A stretch of DNA of 62,187 nucleotides, taken from Pseudomonadota bacterium (GTDB taxonomy: Bacteria > Myxococcota_A > UBA796 > SXON01). Under the pieces are notes generated by a model. That model worked only from the letters and a program-made list of their open reading frames with translations. It was not told where the DNA came from and did not search any database. Positions 42,399 through 50,239 of the stretch are shown piece after piece; within the stretch, counting starts at the first letter, position 1, and the number at the start of each line of letters is the position of its first letter. Location of the stretch: positions 1-62,187 of the forward strand of contig SXON01000166.1 in NCBI GenBank assembly GCA_005778355.1, written 5' to 3'. The position numbers were made by a program, and so were the translations under genes.

Positions 42399-43838
42399 CT
42401 AACGGGCCGGATCGACGGCGAGACTCACCTTGCCAATGAGTCCCATGATCTCGAGCTGCCGGTCGAGGTCGCCGGTCACCACCTTCAGGTGAGTCGCGTC
42501 GGCCGGAAACTGGTCGAGCGTGGGGTCGAGGGGCACCCAGGACTCATTGGGTCCAAGGCGCACTTCTGGCCAGGCGTGGTAGTAGAACGCGTGGTCGAGG
42601 CGCTGGCTGTATACCAGCCCCGCCGCGATGCGGGAGGGGATCCCCGCCGCCCTCGCGAGAGACACGAACAAGGCGGTGTGCTCGTTGCAGTCGCCCTGGG
42701 CCGAGCGCAGGACGCCGAGCCCGTTGGCCACGCCCATCGTCGGGACCTTTTGCACGTGCTCGAACACGAAGGTGTGGATGCGTTGCGCGGCGGTGGCGCG
42801 GTCGGGCGCGTCGCCCACCACTTCGCGGGCGCGCTCGATAATCTCCGGGTGAGTGGACTGGAGGGTGACGGTGGCCTCGGTGTCGCCCTCCCCGACGACG
42901 GGAAGGACCGGCCAACTCGAGGTCGGCGGCACCGACACGCTCACCACCGTGCCCGACACCGACTGCAGCGGCGTGTCGTCGACGAAGCGCGTGGCCTCGA
43001 TCCCGCTGACGACCAGTGACAAGCTCGTGGCTTCGGCCGGAATCTTCCCGGTGATGGGCACCTTCGCCAGTGACACGAGATCGGGTGGCTCGCCGCCGTC
43101 GATCGCCATGGCCTCGGCCTGCGTCATGCGCATCGACCGCAGACCCATCGCCGACTCTTCGCGCAACACGCCCCCCTGCGGATCGACGAGACGTCGTGAG
43201 GTGAGCCCATTCGCGTCCATCGATAACCACCACGCCACCTCGCCGTTGGCGAGCATCTCCGGCGCCTCCACGGTGACGATCATCGTCGAGGGCGTCATCG
43301 TCACCGGGTCGAAGTAGGGTGTCTCGAAACGGTCGCCCGGCTTGAGCTCCTTGCCCTTGACCACCTGCGTGGCCGTCATCGACAACGACGGCGGCTCCTT
43401 CACCGGCACGTCGATCACCTGCACGTCGCCGTCCTGCTGGATCTCGACGTGCACCTCACCGGGGCGCACCTCGCCGCGGCCGACGATCAACACCGGCGAG
43501 CTGAGCAGGAAGTCAAATCTCTGCAAGCGGCCGGCGTCGTCGACGAGCGCCGTGCCCATGGTCACCACCTGCTGCGACACGCCCATGGCCGCGATGGTGA
43601 AGGCCGCGCGTTGTTCGAAGAGGCGCCCACCGCCCTGGGCCGCCGTCTCGCGGCTCATCGCGTAGCCGATGTGCTGATCAGCGAGGAAGAGGCCATTCCA
43701 GGTTTCCTCGGCCGGGCCCACGGCCAGCGCGGCTGCGTCGATGGGGGCGAGGACCTCCGTGCGAGGCAAGAGCGCGACCGTCGCGAGCGCCGCGAAGGAC
43801 ACCACAGCAGTTGCCTCGGCGACGACGAGCCAGCGCAC
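42399..43838 (-). CDS. Membrane-anchored transglutaminase-like protein
   Basis: 479 residues. GTG 43838 opens MRWLVVAEATAVVSFAALAT, a single TM anchor or signal; the longer frame reads through the opposite CotH gene and is rejected. The C-terminal domain has the papain-like triad C384 (GDCNEHTALFVSLARAAG), H421 (YYHAWPEV) and D438 (WVPLDPT). The N-terminal 300 residues are a beta-rich periplasmic region. Such proteins act as peptidases or crosslinkers on envelope proteins. It is the first gene of the operon that continues with ABC ATPase, lipoprotein, mlaE and mlaF, and is divergent from the CotH-like gene. Confidence 0.85.
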   Translation of the reverse strand: MRWLVVAEATAVVSFAALATVALLPRTEVLAPIDAAALAVGPAEETWNGLFLADQHIGYAMSRETAAQGGGRLFEQRAAFTIAAMGVSQQVVTMGTALVDDAGRLQRFDFLLSSPVLIVGRGEVRPGEVHVEIQQDGDVQVIDVPVKEPPSLSMTATQVVKGKELKPGDRFETPYFDPVTMTPSTMIVTVEAPEMLANGEVAWWLSMDANGLTSRRLVDPQGGVLREESAMGLRSMRMTQAEAMAIDGGEPPDLVSLAKVPITGKIPAEATSLSLVVSGIEATRFVDDTPLQSVSGTVVSVSVPPTSSWPVLPVVGEGDTEATVTLQSTHPEIIERAREVVGDAPDRATAAQRIHTFVFEHVQKVPTMGVANGLGVLRSAQGDCNEHTALFVSLARAAGIPSRIAAGLVYSQRLDHAFYYHAWPEVRLGPNESWVPLDPTLDQFPADATHLKVVTGDLDRQLEIMGLIGKVSLAVDPAR

Positions 43839-43881
43839 GAGGCCAGGGTATCCGGCTATGCTCCGCCCGCGGGAGTACACG

Positions 43882-45186
43882 ATGTGGGTCTTGCAGTTCG
43901 TTGCATGCAACGGCAACCAGGTGATCGGCGGCAACAACGAGTCTGGCGTGGCCGATACCGGTGACGTCGAGGACTCGACCGAACAGATCGTGGACAGCGG
44001 GGATCCCGACACAGGCGACGACGACTCCGGCGACGATCCCGACGACGTGGAGAACGCGGTCTACGCCGCCTTCTACGATGTGAATGTGATCCAGCAGATC
44101 GTGATCGAGGTTTCGAGCCTCACGATGAACGACATGGACGTGGAGGCCTACTACGCCTACACCGCCAACCCGTCGGATCCCGAGCTCAGCTACTGGGACG
44201 CCAACGTGGTCGTCAACGGGGAGCGCTACGATCACATCGGCCTGCGGCTCAAAGGCAGCTCCACCTTCCAGTACTGGGACGGCAAGCCCTCGCTCAAGGT
44301 GAAGTTCAACGAGTACGACGAGACCGGGCGCTTCGCCGGGCTCAAGCGCGTGACCTTCAACAACATGACGGGCGACCCCGCCATGACGCGCGAGGTGATC
44401 GGCTACAAGTTCTGGCGCGACGCCGGCATGGCGGTCCCTCAGGCCAACTTTTGCCAGATGTACCTCGTGATTGACGGCGAGGAGCCCGAGTACTACGGTC
44501 TCTACACCAACCTCGAGGCCATGGACTCCGAGTGGATCGAGCGCAACTACGAGGACGACGCGGGCGACCTGTGGGAGGGCAACGACTACGCCGACTTCTC
44601 ATCGGACGGCATCCCCAACTTCGAGCTGGTGGAGGGCCCGGGCGACACCGAGGCGCTCGACGAGGCCCGTCGCCAGGTGCAGAACCACGGTGACGACTTC
44701 TACGCCGACGTGAACGACGTGATCGACATGGACCAGTTCCTGGAGTTCTGGGCGCTGTCCGTCGCCATCGGCAATCGAGACGGCTACCCGTACACCCAGA
44801 ACGATTTCTTCATCTACCGCGACCCGGCCGACGCGCGCTTCAACTTCTCGCCCTGGGGCATGGACGAGTCCTGGGACGACTACACGCAGGACTACTGGTA
44901 CTACGTCAATGGCGCCGTGGCCCAGTACTGCCTCTATTACGACGCCACCTGCCCTGATCGTTACTACGCGGCGCAGGCTCAGGCCCTCGACCTCTACGAG
45001 GCCTACGACTTCCCCACGCTTGCCCAGCAGATGATGGACCTCACCGAGCAGGCGATGGCCGACGACCCCCGCAAGAACTGGGGCGGCTACGCCATGACCA
45101 CCTACGACACGAACAGCTACCGGGACAATCTCCTGTACAAGGTCGAGATGTACCCGGGGATGCTGCGCACGGCGATCGGCTTGTAG
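43882..45186 (+). CDS. CotH-family protein kinase-like lipoprotein
   Basis: 434 residues. ATG 43882 has GGGAG six bases upstream and gives MWVLQFVAC, an ultra-short lipoprotein signal; an ATG eight codons earlier adds an Arg/Glu segment. Asp/Gly-rich linker residues 20-50 precede the CotH domain: HIGLRLKGSSTFQYWDGKPS, then LKRVTFNNMTGDPAMTREVI, YYGLYTNLEAMD and FSPWGMDESW, whose Asp is the likely metal ligand. CotH proteins phosphorylate extracellular or spore-coat proteins. Export here points to a surface kinase for secreted proteins. Convergent with the lysyl-oxidase gene (18-base gap). Confidence 0.88.
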   Translation: MWVLQFVACNGNQVIGGNNESGVADTGDVEDSTEQIVDSGDPDTGDDDSGDDPDDVENAVYAAFYDVNVIQQIVIEVSSLTMNDMDVEAYYAYTANPSDPELSYWDANVVVNGERYDHIGLRLKGSSTFQYWDGKPSLKVKFNEYDETGRFAGLKRVTFNNMTGDPAMTREVIGYKFWRDAGMAVPQANFCQMYLVIDGEEPEYYGLYTNLEAMDSEWIERNYEDDAGDLWEGNDYADFSSDGIPNFELVEGPGDTEALDEARRQVQNHGDDFYADVNDVIDMDQFLEFWALSVAIGNRDGYPYTQNDFFIYRDPADARFNFSPWGMDESWDDYTQDYWYYVNGAVAQYCLYYDATCPDRYYAAQAQALDLYEAYDFPTLAQQMMDLTEQAMADDPRKNWGGYAMTTYDTNSYRDNLLYKVEMYPGMLRTAIGL

Positions 45187-45204
45187 CTCCGAACCTCGGG
45201 CGGC

Positions 45205-46218
45205 CTACCGGTTGGCCGGCTTGCCGCCACACATGTCGTCGACCATGTTCTCGGCGAAGCTGGCGCTTCCACCCTCCCACTGGGCCGAGAAGGCGGTGAT
45301 GGTCGCCTCGAGCGCGCCGACGAAGGCAAGGTCGTTGCAGGCGCCGCTCTCGTTGGCGATCTTCGCGTTGCCCTTGCTGTCGCGTTTGAGGTCGAAGCGC
45401 ATGTACGAGGTGTTGTTGCTGGTGTCCGACTCCTCGTAGAGCGGGTCGCCGGCGAGCGCGCCGCCGTTGACGCTGCTCACGAGCACGTAGCTCCCGGCGG
45501 GGATGCCGGTGATGTCGATCTCCTGGCCGTCGGTGGCCTGGTGGTACTGGTCTACCCAGCCGGGCGTGATGCCCTGCATGCCCGAGGAGCACTCGAAGAA
45601 GTTGCGGGTGTCGTCGGAGCTGGCGGTGTTGTCGGCCAGCTTGTACCAGTCGATGAGGCAGAAGGTGTACTTGACGCCGGTGGTGGGCTCGCCGCTCGAC
45701 GTGGTCGCCGGATCGCAGTTGGAGCCGTCGGCCGCGAAGTCTGCGGCGGCGCAGACCTTGAACTCGCCGATGTTGTCGACGTGCCAGTGGTTGTGCGTCT
45801 CGTGGAAGTCGAAGCTTCCTTTCTGGCAGCGGTGGCGGTAGGTGCCCTCGGGGGCGGGGATCGTGTAGCCGTCCGACAACAGGAGCCGGTCGGCGAAGTG
45901 CTCCGGACCGGTGATCACCTGCCAGGCGCCCTGGCAAGACACGGTCGACTCGGCACCGGGGAACTCGGGCTCGAGCCACCAGGGGCCCAGGCCCACGTTG
46001 GCGATGCCGTTGGAGAAGCGCAGCATCTCGTTTTGCTGCGAGTTCTGGATCTGGAGGTGCTTGGGCACCACCGTCATCAGGTCGGGGAGGAGTACGTCGT
46101 CGTCGAGCACACACTCGGGGACGGTGTCGAGGTCGGTGCCACAGGTCTCGTTGCCCGTGCCGTCATCGGCGAGGGCGGGGGCGGCGAGGGACAGGAAAAA
46201 GACGGGAGACACGATCAC
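45205..46218 (-). CDS. Bacterial lysyl oxidase-family protein, secreted
   Basis: 337 residues. GTG 46218 with GGAG five bases upstream gives MIVSPVFFLSLAAPALA, a Sec signal cleaved near residue 17. H142-N-H144-W-H146 is the copper-binding HxHWH core of lysyl oxidase (with a further His at 139). FCLIDWYK and ITPGWVDQYHQATDGQEIDI are also family landmarks. Eukaryotic enzymes oxidise peptidyl lysine to allysine and crosslink matrix; the bacterial role is unclear. The lysyl-tyrosyl quinone partner cannot be assigned. Next to CotH kinase it suggests extracellular protein modification. Confidence 0.88.
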   Translation of the reverse strand: MIVSPVFFLSLAAPALADDGTGNETCGTDLDTVPECVLDDDVLLPDLMTVVPKHLQIQNSQQNEMLRFSNGIANVGLGPWWLEPEFPGAESTVSCQGAWQVITGPEHFADRLLLSDGYTIPAPEGTYRHRCQKGSFDFHETHNHWHVDNIGEFKVCAAADFAADGSNCDPATTSSGEPTTGVKYTFCLIDWYKLADNTASSDDTRNFFECSSGMQGITPGWVDQYHQATDGQEIDITGIPAGSYVLVSSVNGGALAGDPLYEESDTSNNTSYMRFDLKRDSKGNAKIANESGACNDLAFVGALEATITAFSAQWEGGSASFAENMVDDMCGGKPANR

Positions 46219-46285
46219 GGACACTCCAGGGCAGGGGCCCGATTCTCTCACGCGGCCCCGCACCCATCGGCTGTTCGGCCGACGC

Positions 46286-46297
46286 GAATCCGGATTC
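46286..46297. promoter_or_regulatory. 12-bp perfect palindrome upstream of the lysyl oxidase gene
   Basis: GAATCCGGATTC is self-complementary and lies 68 bases upstream of the start at 46218. A second small inverted repeat (TCGGC...GCCGA, 46267-46282) is next to it. The 139-base gap between this gene and lepB has no other feature; a regulatory site is possible. Confidence 0.3.
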
Positions 46298-46357
46298 CGT
46301 AGCGGCGGTTGCCGGGGAGCGAACTCGTGTCACCCGACGCACCCCTGCCTCCGCCGC

Positions 46358-47224
46358 CTACCTCAGCGTCTCCCCGATCCGCTCCGTCCGCAGCCGCCCG
46401 AGCCCGGGCATGCCCTTGCCGCAGGGGTCGAAGCTGAGCCACACGAACATCGCCTTGCCCTTGATGTAGTGGCGTGGGACGAAGCCCCACACGCGGCTGT
46501 CGGCGCTGTTGTCGCGGTTGTCGCCCATGAAGAAGTAGTGCCCCTCGGGCACCAGGGTGGGCGGCAGGTCGCGCATACGTTGCCAGCTCTCGTTGGACTG
46601 GAGCACGGGGTGCACCACCTCGTCGAGGGTCTCCGTGTAGGCGCGCATCGTCTGCGCGTCGCAACTACGAATGTCGGTGTAGCGGTACTCGCCCGTCGGT
46701 ACGCGACCCTGCTCCTCGTTGTTGACGTACACAATGTCGTCGCGCACTTCGACGGTGTCGCCCGGCAGGCCCACCACGCGCTTGATGTAATCGATGGAGC
46801 ACGGCTCGGGGCCGGGCAGGCGGATGAGGCCGAGCCCCTCGAAGGTGACGCCGCGCGGGATGCGCTTGAGCCAGCACCAGGGGTCCTCGCTCACGCTCGG
46901 CGGGTAGATGAAGACGTCGATGTCGCCCCGCTTCGGCTCTTCCAGAGGCAGGAGCTCGATGTCGGTGAAGGGCACGCGGAGGCCGTACTCGTACTTGCTC
47001 ACCACGATGAAGTCGCCGATCGCCAGGGTCGGCACCATCGAGCCGCTCGGGATCTGGAAGGGCTCGATGATCACTGAGCGGATCGCGAAGACCGCGAAGA
47101 GCGGCGGGCCCCAGGACTTCAGGATGTCCCACGTGGAACGCCACGCGTTGACCAGCGGGTTGGGGTGCTGCTCGGGCTCCGGGTCGACGGGGCGTCGCAA
47201 GTCTAGATTGAGGCCGTCAGACAC
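46358..47224 (-). CDS. lepB: Signal peptidase I
   Basis: 288 residues. It has one or two N-terminal hydrophobic segments (SWGPPLFAVFAIRSVIIEPF). IPSGSMVPTL holds the catalytic Ser62 and DYIKRVVGLPGD holds Lys148; GDNRDNSADSR is conserved box E. It removes Sec and Tat signal peptides on the periplasmic side of the inner membrane. Insert segments about 100-140 and 165-215 make it longer than E. coli-type core enzymes outside their cap. GTG 47224 is chosen because the longer frame is antisense to the Nudix gene. It is divergent from the Nudix gene (78-base gap). Confidence 0.95.
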   Translation of the reverse strand: MSDGLNLDLRRPVDPEPEQHPNPLVNAWRSTWDILKSWGPPLFAVFAIRSVIIEPFQIPSGSMVPTLAIGDFIVVSKYEYGLRVPFTDIELLPLEEPKRGDIDVFIYPPSVSEDPWCWLKRIPRGVTFEGLGLIRLPGPEPCSIDYIKRVVGLPGDTVEVRDDIVYVNNEEQGRVPTGEYRYTDIRSCDAQTMRAYTETLDEVVHPVLQSNESWQRMRDLPPTLVPEGHYFFMGDNRDNSADSRVWGFVPRHYIKGKAMFVWLSFDPCGKGMPGLGRLRTERIGETLR

Positions 47225-47302
47225 GCGGGGCTCGGGAAGTGGGCGCGCCGTGTAGCACGCCACCCGGGATAGCGGGGGCCGGCCGACCGAAGGTGACGCG
47301 CC

Positions 47303-47863
47303 GTGTCCCGCCTCGATGCCCTCACGCTCCCGCGCGAGCACGCTCGCCTTCCCGACGACGTGCGCCGCGCCGCCGTGGCGGCCGTTTTCGGACCGGGCGA
47401 CGAGCTCCTGCTCATCCAGCGCGCCGAACGCGAGGGCGATCTCTGGTCGGGGCACCTCGCCCTCCCGGGTGGCCGCGAAGACGCAGGCGATGACGACCTC
47501 CTCGCCACCGCCACGCGCGAATGCATCGAGGAGCTGGGCCTCGATCTTCGAGGCGCCACCTTGCTTGGCGCGCTGCCACCCCAGGCTTCGCCTCGCAACG
47601 CCGGCCGCCAGCAGGTGAACGTCATCCCCTGGGTTTTCCGGCTCGACCGGTGGCCCGAGTTGCGACCGAACGACGAGGTGGCGGGCGTACACATGGAGCC
47701 GTTGTCGCGACTGGTCGCGAGGAGCGGGCGCGGCGAGTTCCCCTACCGATGGCAGGGCGTCGACTACACCCTGCCCTGCGTCGAGCTGCCCCCTGGTCGC
47801 CTCTGGGGCATGACGCTGCGGATGATCGACGACTTGCTCGAACGGATAGAGGCTGCCCCATGA
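47303..47863 (+). CDS. Nudix hydrolase, CoA-pyrophosphohydrolase-like
   Basis: 186 residues with a GTG start. SGHLALPGGREDAGDDDLLA followed by TATRECIEELGLDL is the Nudix box in the form seen in NudL/NUDT7 CoA pyrophosphatases, with Asp where the general motif has its first Glu. The upstream LLLIQRAEREGDLWSGH and downstream VIPWVFRLDRWPEL segments fit. It would cleave CoA or a related nucleoside diphosphate derivative; the substrate is inferred. The stop overlaps the next gene by four bases (ATGA). First gene of the plus-strand operon running to 53194. Confidence 0.85.
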   Translation: MSRLDALTLPREHARLPDDVRRAAVAAVFGPGDELLLIQRAEREGDLWSGHLALPGGREDAGDDDLLATATRECIEELGLDLRGATLLGALPPQASPRNAGRQQVNVIPWVFRLDRWPELRPNDEVAGVHMEPLSRLVARSGRGEFPYRWQGVDYTLPCVELPPGRLWGMTLRMIDDLLERIEAAP

Positions 47864-48573
47864 CCGAGTACCAGTCCCGCGCCCAGATGCCCGAGCGCTA
47901 CGCTCGCACCCTCGACCAGATGATGAAGTCACAGGCCTACCGCGAGCTGGCGGCGGCCCAGATGTTTGGCCACGGGCTCAAACACGTGCCGGAGCTCAAG
48001 TGGCTCAAGTTCATGACCTGGCACATCCGCGAGGAGATGGAGCACTACGAGGTCGTGGCCAAGATGTACGCCGAGTTCGCCGGTGAGTCGGTGGAGCCCT
48101 GGGTCAACGCGCGCCTCGCCGAGAAGCCCATCGAGTTCGCGGAGAGCTGGTTCGAGCTGGCGATGGCGCAATTTCTCTACGACCGCGGCGGCTTCTGGCA
48201 GCTCCAGGAGTACGAGAACGCGAGCTTTCCCCACTACCGCGAGGTGATCCGCAAGATCATTGCCGAGGAGAAGGGGCACCAGGGCCTGGGCGAGCGCATC
48301 GTGGTCGAGATGTGCCAGGACCCTGCCTACGACGCCGTGAAGCAGCCGCTCTTCGAGAAGTGGCTTCGCTACGGGCTCTTGAGCTTTGGCCGTCCCGGTG
48401 GCGAGGGCAACGCCTACGCCATCTCGGTGGGGTTGAAGAAGCGCGACAGCGGCGAGGTCATGAAGGACTTCATCGACGATATCCGCGACGCGGTGCGCCA
48501 GTCGGGCCTGCGGTGGCCTGCGCCCGGGGCGCTGGGGATGGAGCTCCCCGCCGACGTGGACTGGAGCCTCTAG
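47860..48573 (+). CDS. Ferritin-like diiron protein, PaaA/PaaC-like
   Basis: 237 residues, mostly helical. WHIREEMEHYEVVAKMYAEF gives an ExxH pair and YREVIRKIIAEEKGHQGLGE gives a second ExxxH-type pair, the four-helix diiron arrangement of phenylacetyl-CoA epoxidase subunits (PaaA/PaaC) and related oxygenases. Other paa genes are absent here, so a pathway cannot be assigned; it may be a stand-alone oxygenase acting on a CoA ester, consistent with the CoA-type Nudix gene it overlaps. It is cytoplasmic, with no signal. Confidence 0.82.
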   Translation: MTEYQSRAQMPERYARTLDQMMKSQAYRELAAAQMFGHGLKHVPELKWLKFMTWHIREEMEHYEVVAKMYAEFAGESVEPWVNARLAEKPIEFAESWFELAMAQFLYDRGGFWQLQEYENASFPHYREVIRKIIAEEKGHQGLGERIVVEMCQDPAYDAVKQPLFEKWLRYGLLSFGRPGGEGNAYAISVGLKKRDSGEVMKDFIDDIRDAVRQSGLRWPAPGALGMELPADVDWSL

Positions 48574-48586
48574 GGGGCCGCCCAGG

Positions 48587-49099
48587 ATGGGTGCGTTGAT
48601 CCTGCTGGGGTGCATCCACACGCCGGTTCTCGACGCGGTGGCCGTGTCGGTGGAGACCACCGTCTTCCGCGTGGAGTCGCCCCCCGACGACGAGGGGCGC
48701 ACGTGCACATGGGAGGAGGAGTGGCTTGTCGCGCCCGAGGCGCGGCTCGTGGGCAACGACGTGCCCGATGCTTGCGACGTGCTCGCCGACCACTGGCAGA
48801 CCGTCGATGTGCTGGGTGAGAACGGGCCCTTCATCTCGGTGGTCGTCGAGAGTGGGGGCTGTTGTCCCGAGGTGCACGCCGAGAGCTGCCAGACCTGGGA
48901 CATCGTGCGACGCGTGCCGGTCAACGTCCGCGAGTACGACCCGCGCAGCGCCGAGCGTCGCTTACGACGCGCCGCCGGCATCGCCTCGGAGCTGGGCGCC
49001 TCCCCCCTCGACCCCGCGCAATTCCTGATCCGCGGGCAACACGTCACGTTCTGCACCTGGGACGCCCAGGGTCGCCGGGTAGACGTCCCGGCCCCGTAG
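48587..49099 (+). CDS. Lipoprotein of unknown function
   Basis: 170 residues. MGALILLGC is an ultra-short lipoprotein signal (L-L-G-C), then IHTPVLDAVAVSVETTVFRV. Six further Cys (TCTWEEEW, DACDVL, GGCCPEVHAESC, TFCTW) suggest disulfides. It stands 13 bases after the diiron gene and 24 before the MCE gene, so it probably belongs to the same operon. No family is recognised. Confidence 0.72.
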   Translation: MGALILLGCIHTPVLDAVAVSVETTVFRVESPPDDEGRTCTWEEEWLVAPEARLVGNDVPDACDVLADHWQTVDVLGENGPFISVVVESGGCCPEVHAESCQTWDIVRRVPVNVREYDPRSAERRLRRAAGIASELGASPLDPAQFLIRGQHVTFCTWDAQGRRVDVPAP

Positions 49100-49123
49100 C
49101 CGGCGCGCTACACTCCCCGGCGC

Positions 49124-50239
49124 GTGGAACGGAACCTCTTCCAGGAGCTGAAGGTCGGCCTCTTCGTGATGGCCTTCGTCTTCCTGATCGCCATCGCCGC
49201 CTTCATCCTCGGGGGGGGCACCGAGGCCTTCAGCAACCGCTACAAGGTACACGCCCACTACGTGGACGTGCAGGGCCTCAAGCAGGGGGCCGTGGTGCGC
49301 CTCGCCGGCATCGACGTGGGCGAAGTCACCAAGGTGGAACTCGCCGAGAAGGAGGGCGACGCGAAGAACGTGCACGTCGAGATCACGCTGCGCGAGGAGT
49401 TTCGCCCCAAGATCACCAAAGACAGCGTGGCCGGCATCACCGGCGTGGGCGTCCTGGGCGACAACATCGTCACCATCACCGTGGGCACGCCCACCCTGCC
49501 CCCGCTCAACGACGGCGACACGATCATCACCAGCGAGCCCCTGTCCTTCCTGAACTACGCCGACCGGGCCACGGCGATCGTCGACAACGCCGCCAACATC
49601 TCCAAGAAGGTCGACCTGCTCCTCGGCACCGAAGACGAGGCTGCCCGCGGCGCGGTGGGCGAGAGCCTCACGCACGTGGAGGCCATGCTCCAGGAAGCAC
49701 GCGATGGCGGCGGCGTGCTCCACGTCTTGTTCTACGACAAGGCCGCCGGCCGGAAGGTGAAAGATGTGCTGGCCAACGCGGAGATCGTCACCGGCGACGT
49801 GGCCGACATGACCCGCGAGATTCGCGAGGGGGACGGCCTCGCCCACGCGATCATCTACGGCGACGGCGGCAACGCGCTCGCCGAGGACCTCGGCCACTTC
49901 GCCGAGGAGATGACCGGGCTCGTAGCCGACATCAAGACCAACGACTCGCTCGTCCACAGCCTGCTCTACGATCCCGACAAGGCGCGGATGGTCGACGACA
50001 TGCAGGCCACCGTGCATGCCACCCGCTCGATCGTGGAGTCGGTCGACGAGGGCGACGGCACGGCGGGGCTCCTCGTGAACGATCCGCAGCTCTACGAGGA
50101 CCTTCGGGCCTTGCTCGGCGGCGCCCAGCGCAACGCGCTCCTGCGCGCCTACGTTCGCGCCACCATGGCGCACGCCCGAGAGGAAGACGGCGGTGCCTGG
50201 ACGGGTCCACAGGCCACGCCCGAGACCGGCGGCAAGTGA
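49124..50239 (+). CDS. mlaD: MCE-family (MlaD-like) lipid-transport protein
   Basis: 371 residues with a GTG start. ELKVGLFVMAFVFLIAIAAF is a single TM anchor, followed by the MCE domain (VHAHYVDVQGLKQGAVVRLA, then GIDVGEVTKVEL, ITGVGVLGDNIVTIT). The C-terminal half is helical with repeated DDMQATVHATR/LAEDLGHFAEE segments, forming a tunnel or needle extension. It should work with MlaE and MlaF at 39651-41173 on the other strand, because no other permease/ATPase pair of this type is in the window. The stop overlaps the next frame as GTGA. Confidence 0.92.
   Translation: MERNLFQELKVGLFVMAFVFLIAIAAFILGGGTEAFSNRYKVHAHYVDVQGLKQGAVVRLAGIDVGEVTKVELAEKEGDAKNVHVEITLREEFRPKITKDSVAGITGVGVLGDNIVTITVGTPTLPPLNDGDTIITSEPLSFLNYADRATAIVDNAANISKKVDLLLGTEDEAARGAVGESLTHVEAMLQEARDGGGVLHVLFYDKAAGRKVKDVLANAEIVTGDVADMTREIREGDGLAHAIIYGDGGNALAEDLGHFAEEMTGLVADIKTNDSLVHSLLYDPDKARMVDDMQATVHATRSIVESVDEGDGTAGLLVNDPQLYEDLRALLGGAQRNALLRAYVRATMAHAREEDGGAWTGPQATPETGGK

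Noticed and set aside
47521-47859. N-terminal extension of the ferritin-like gene
   Set aside because: It is an alternative frame of the Nudix gene; ATG 47860 has the ATGA overlap and starts the conserved fold.
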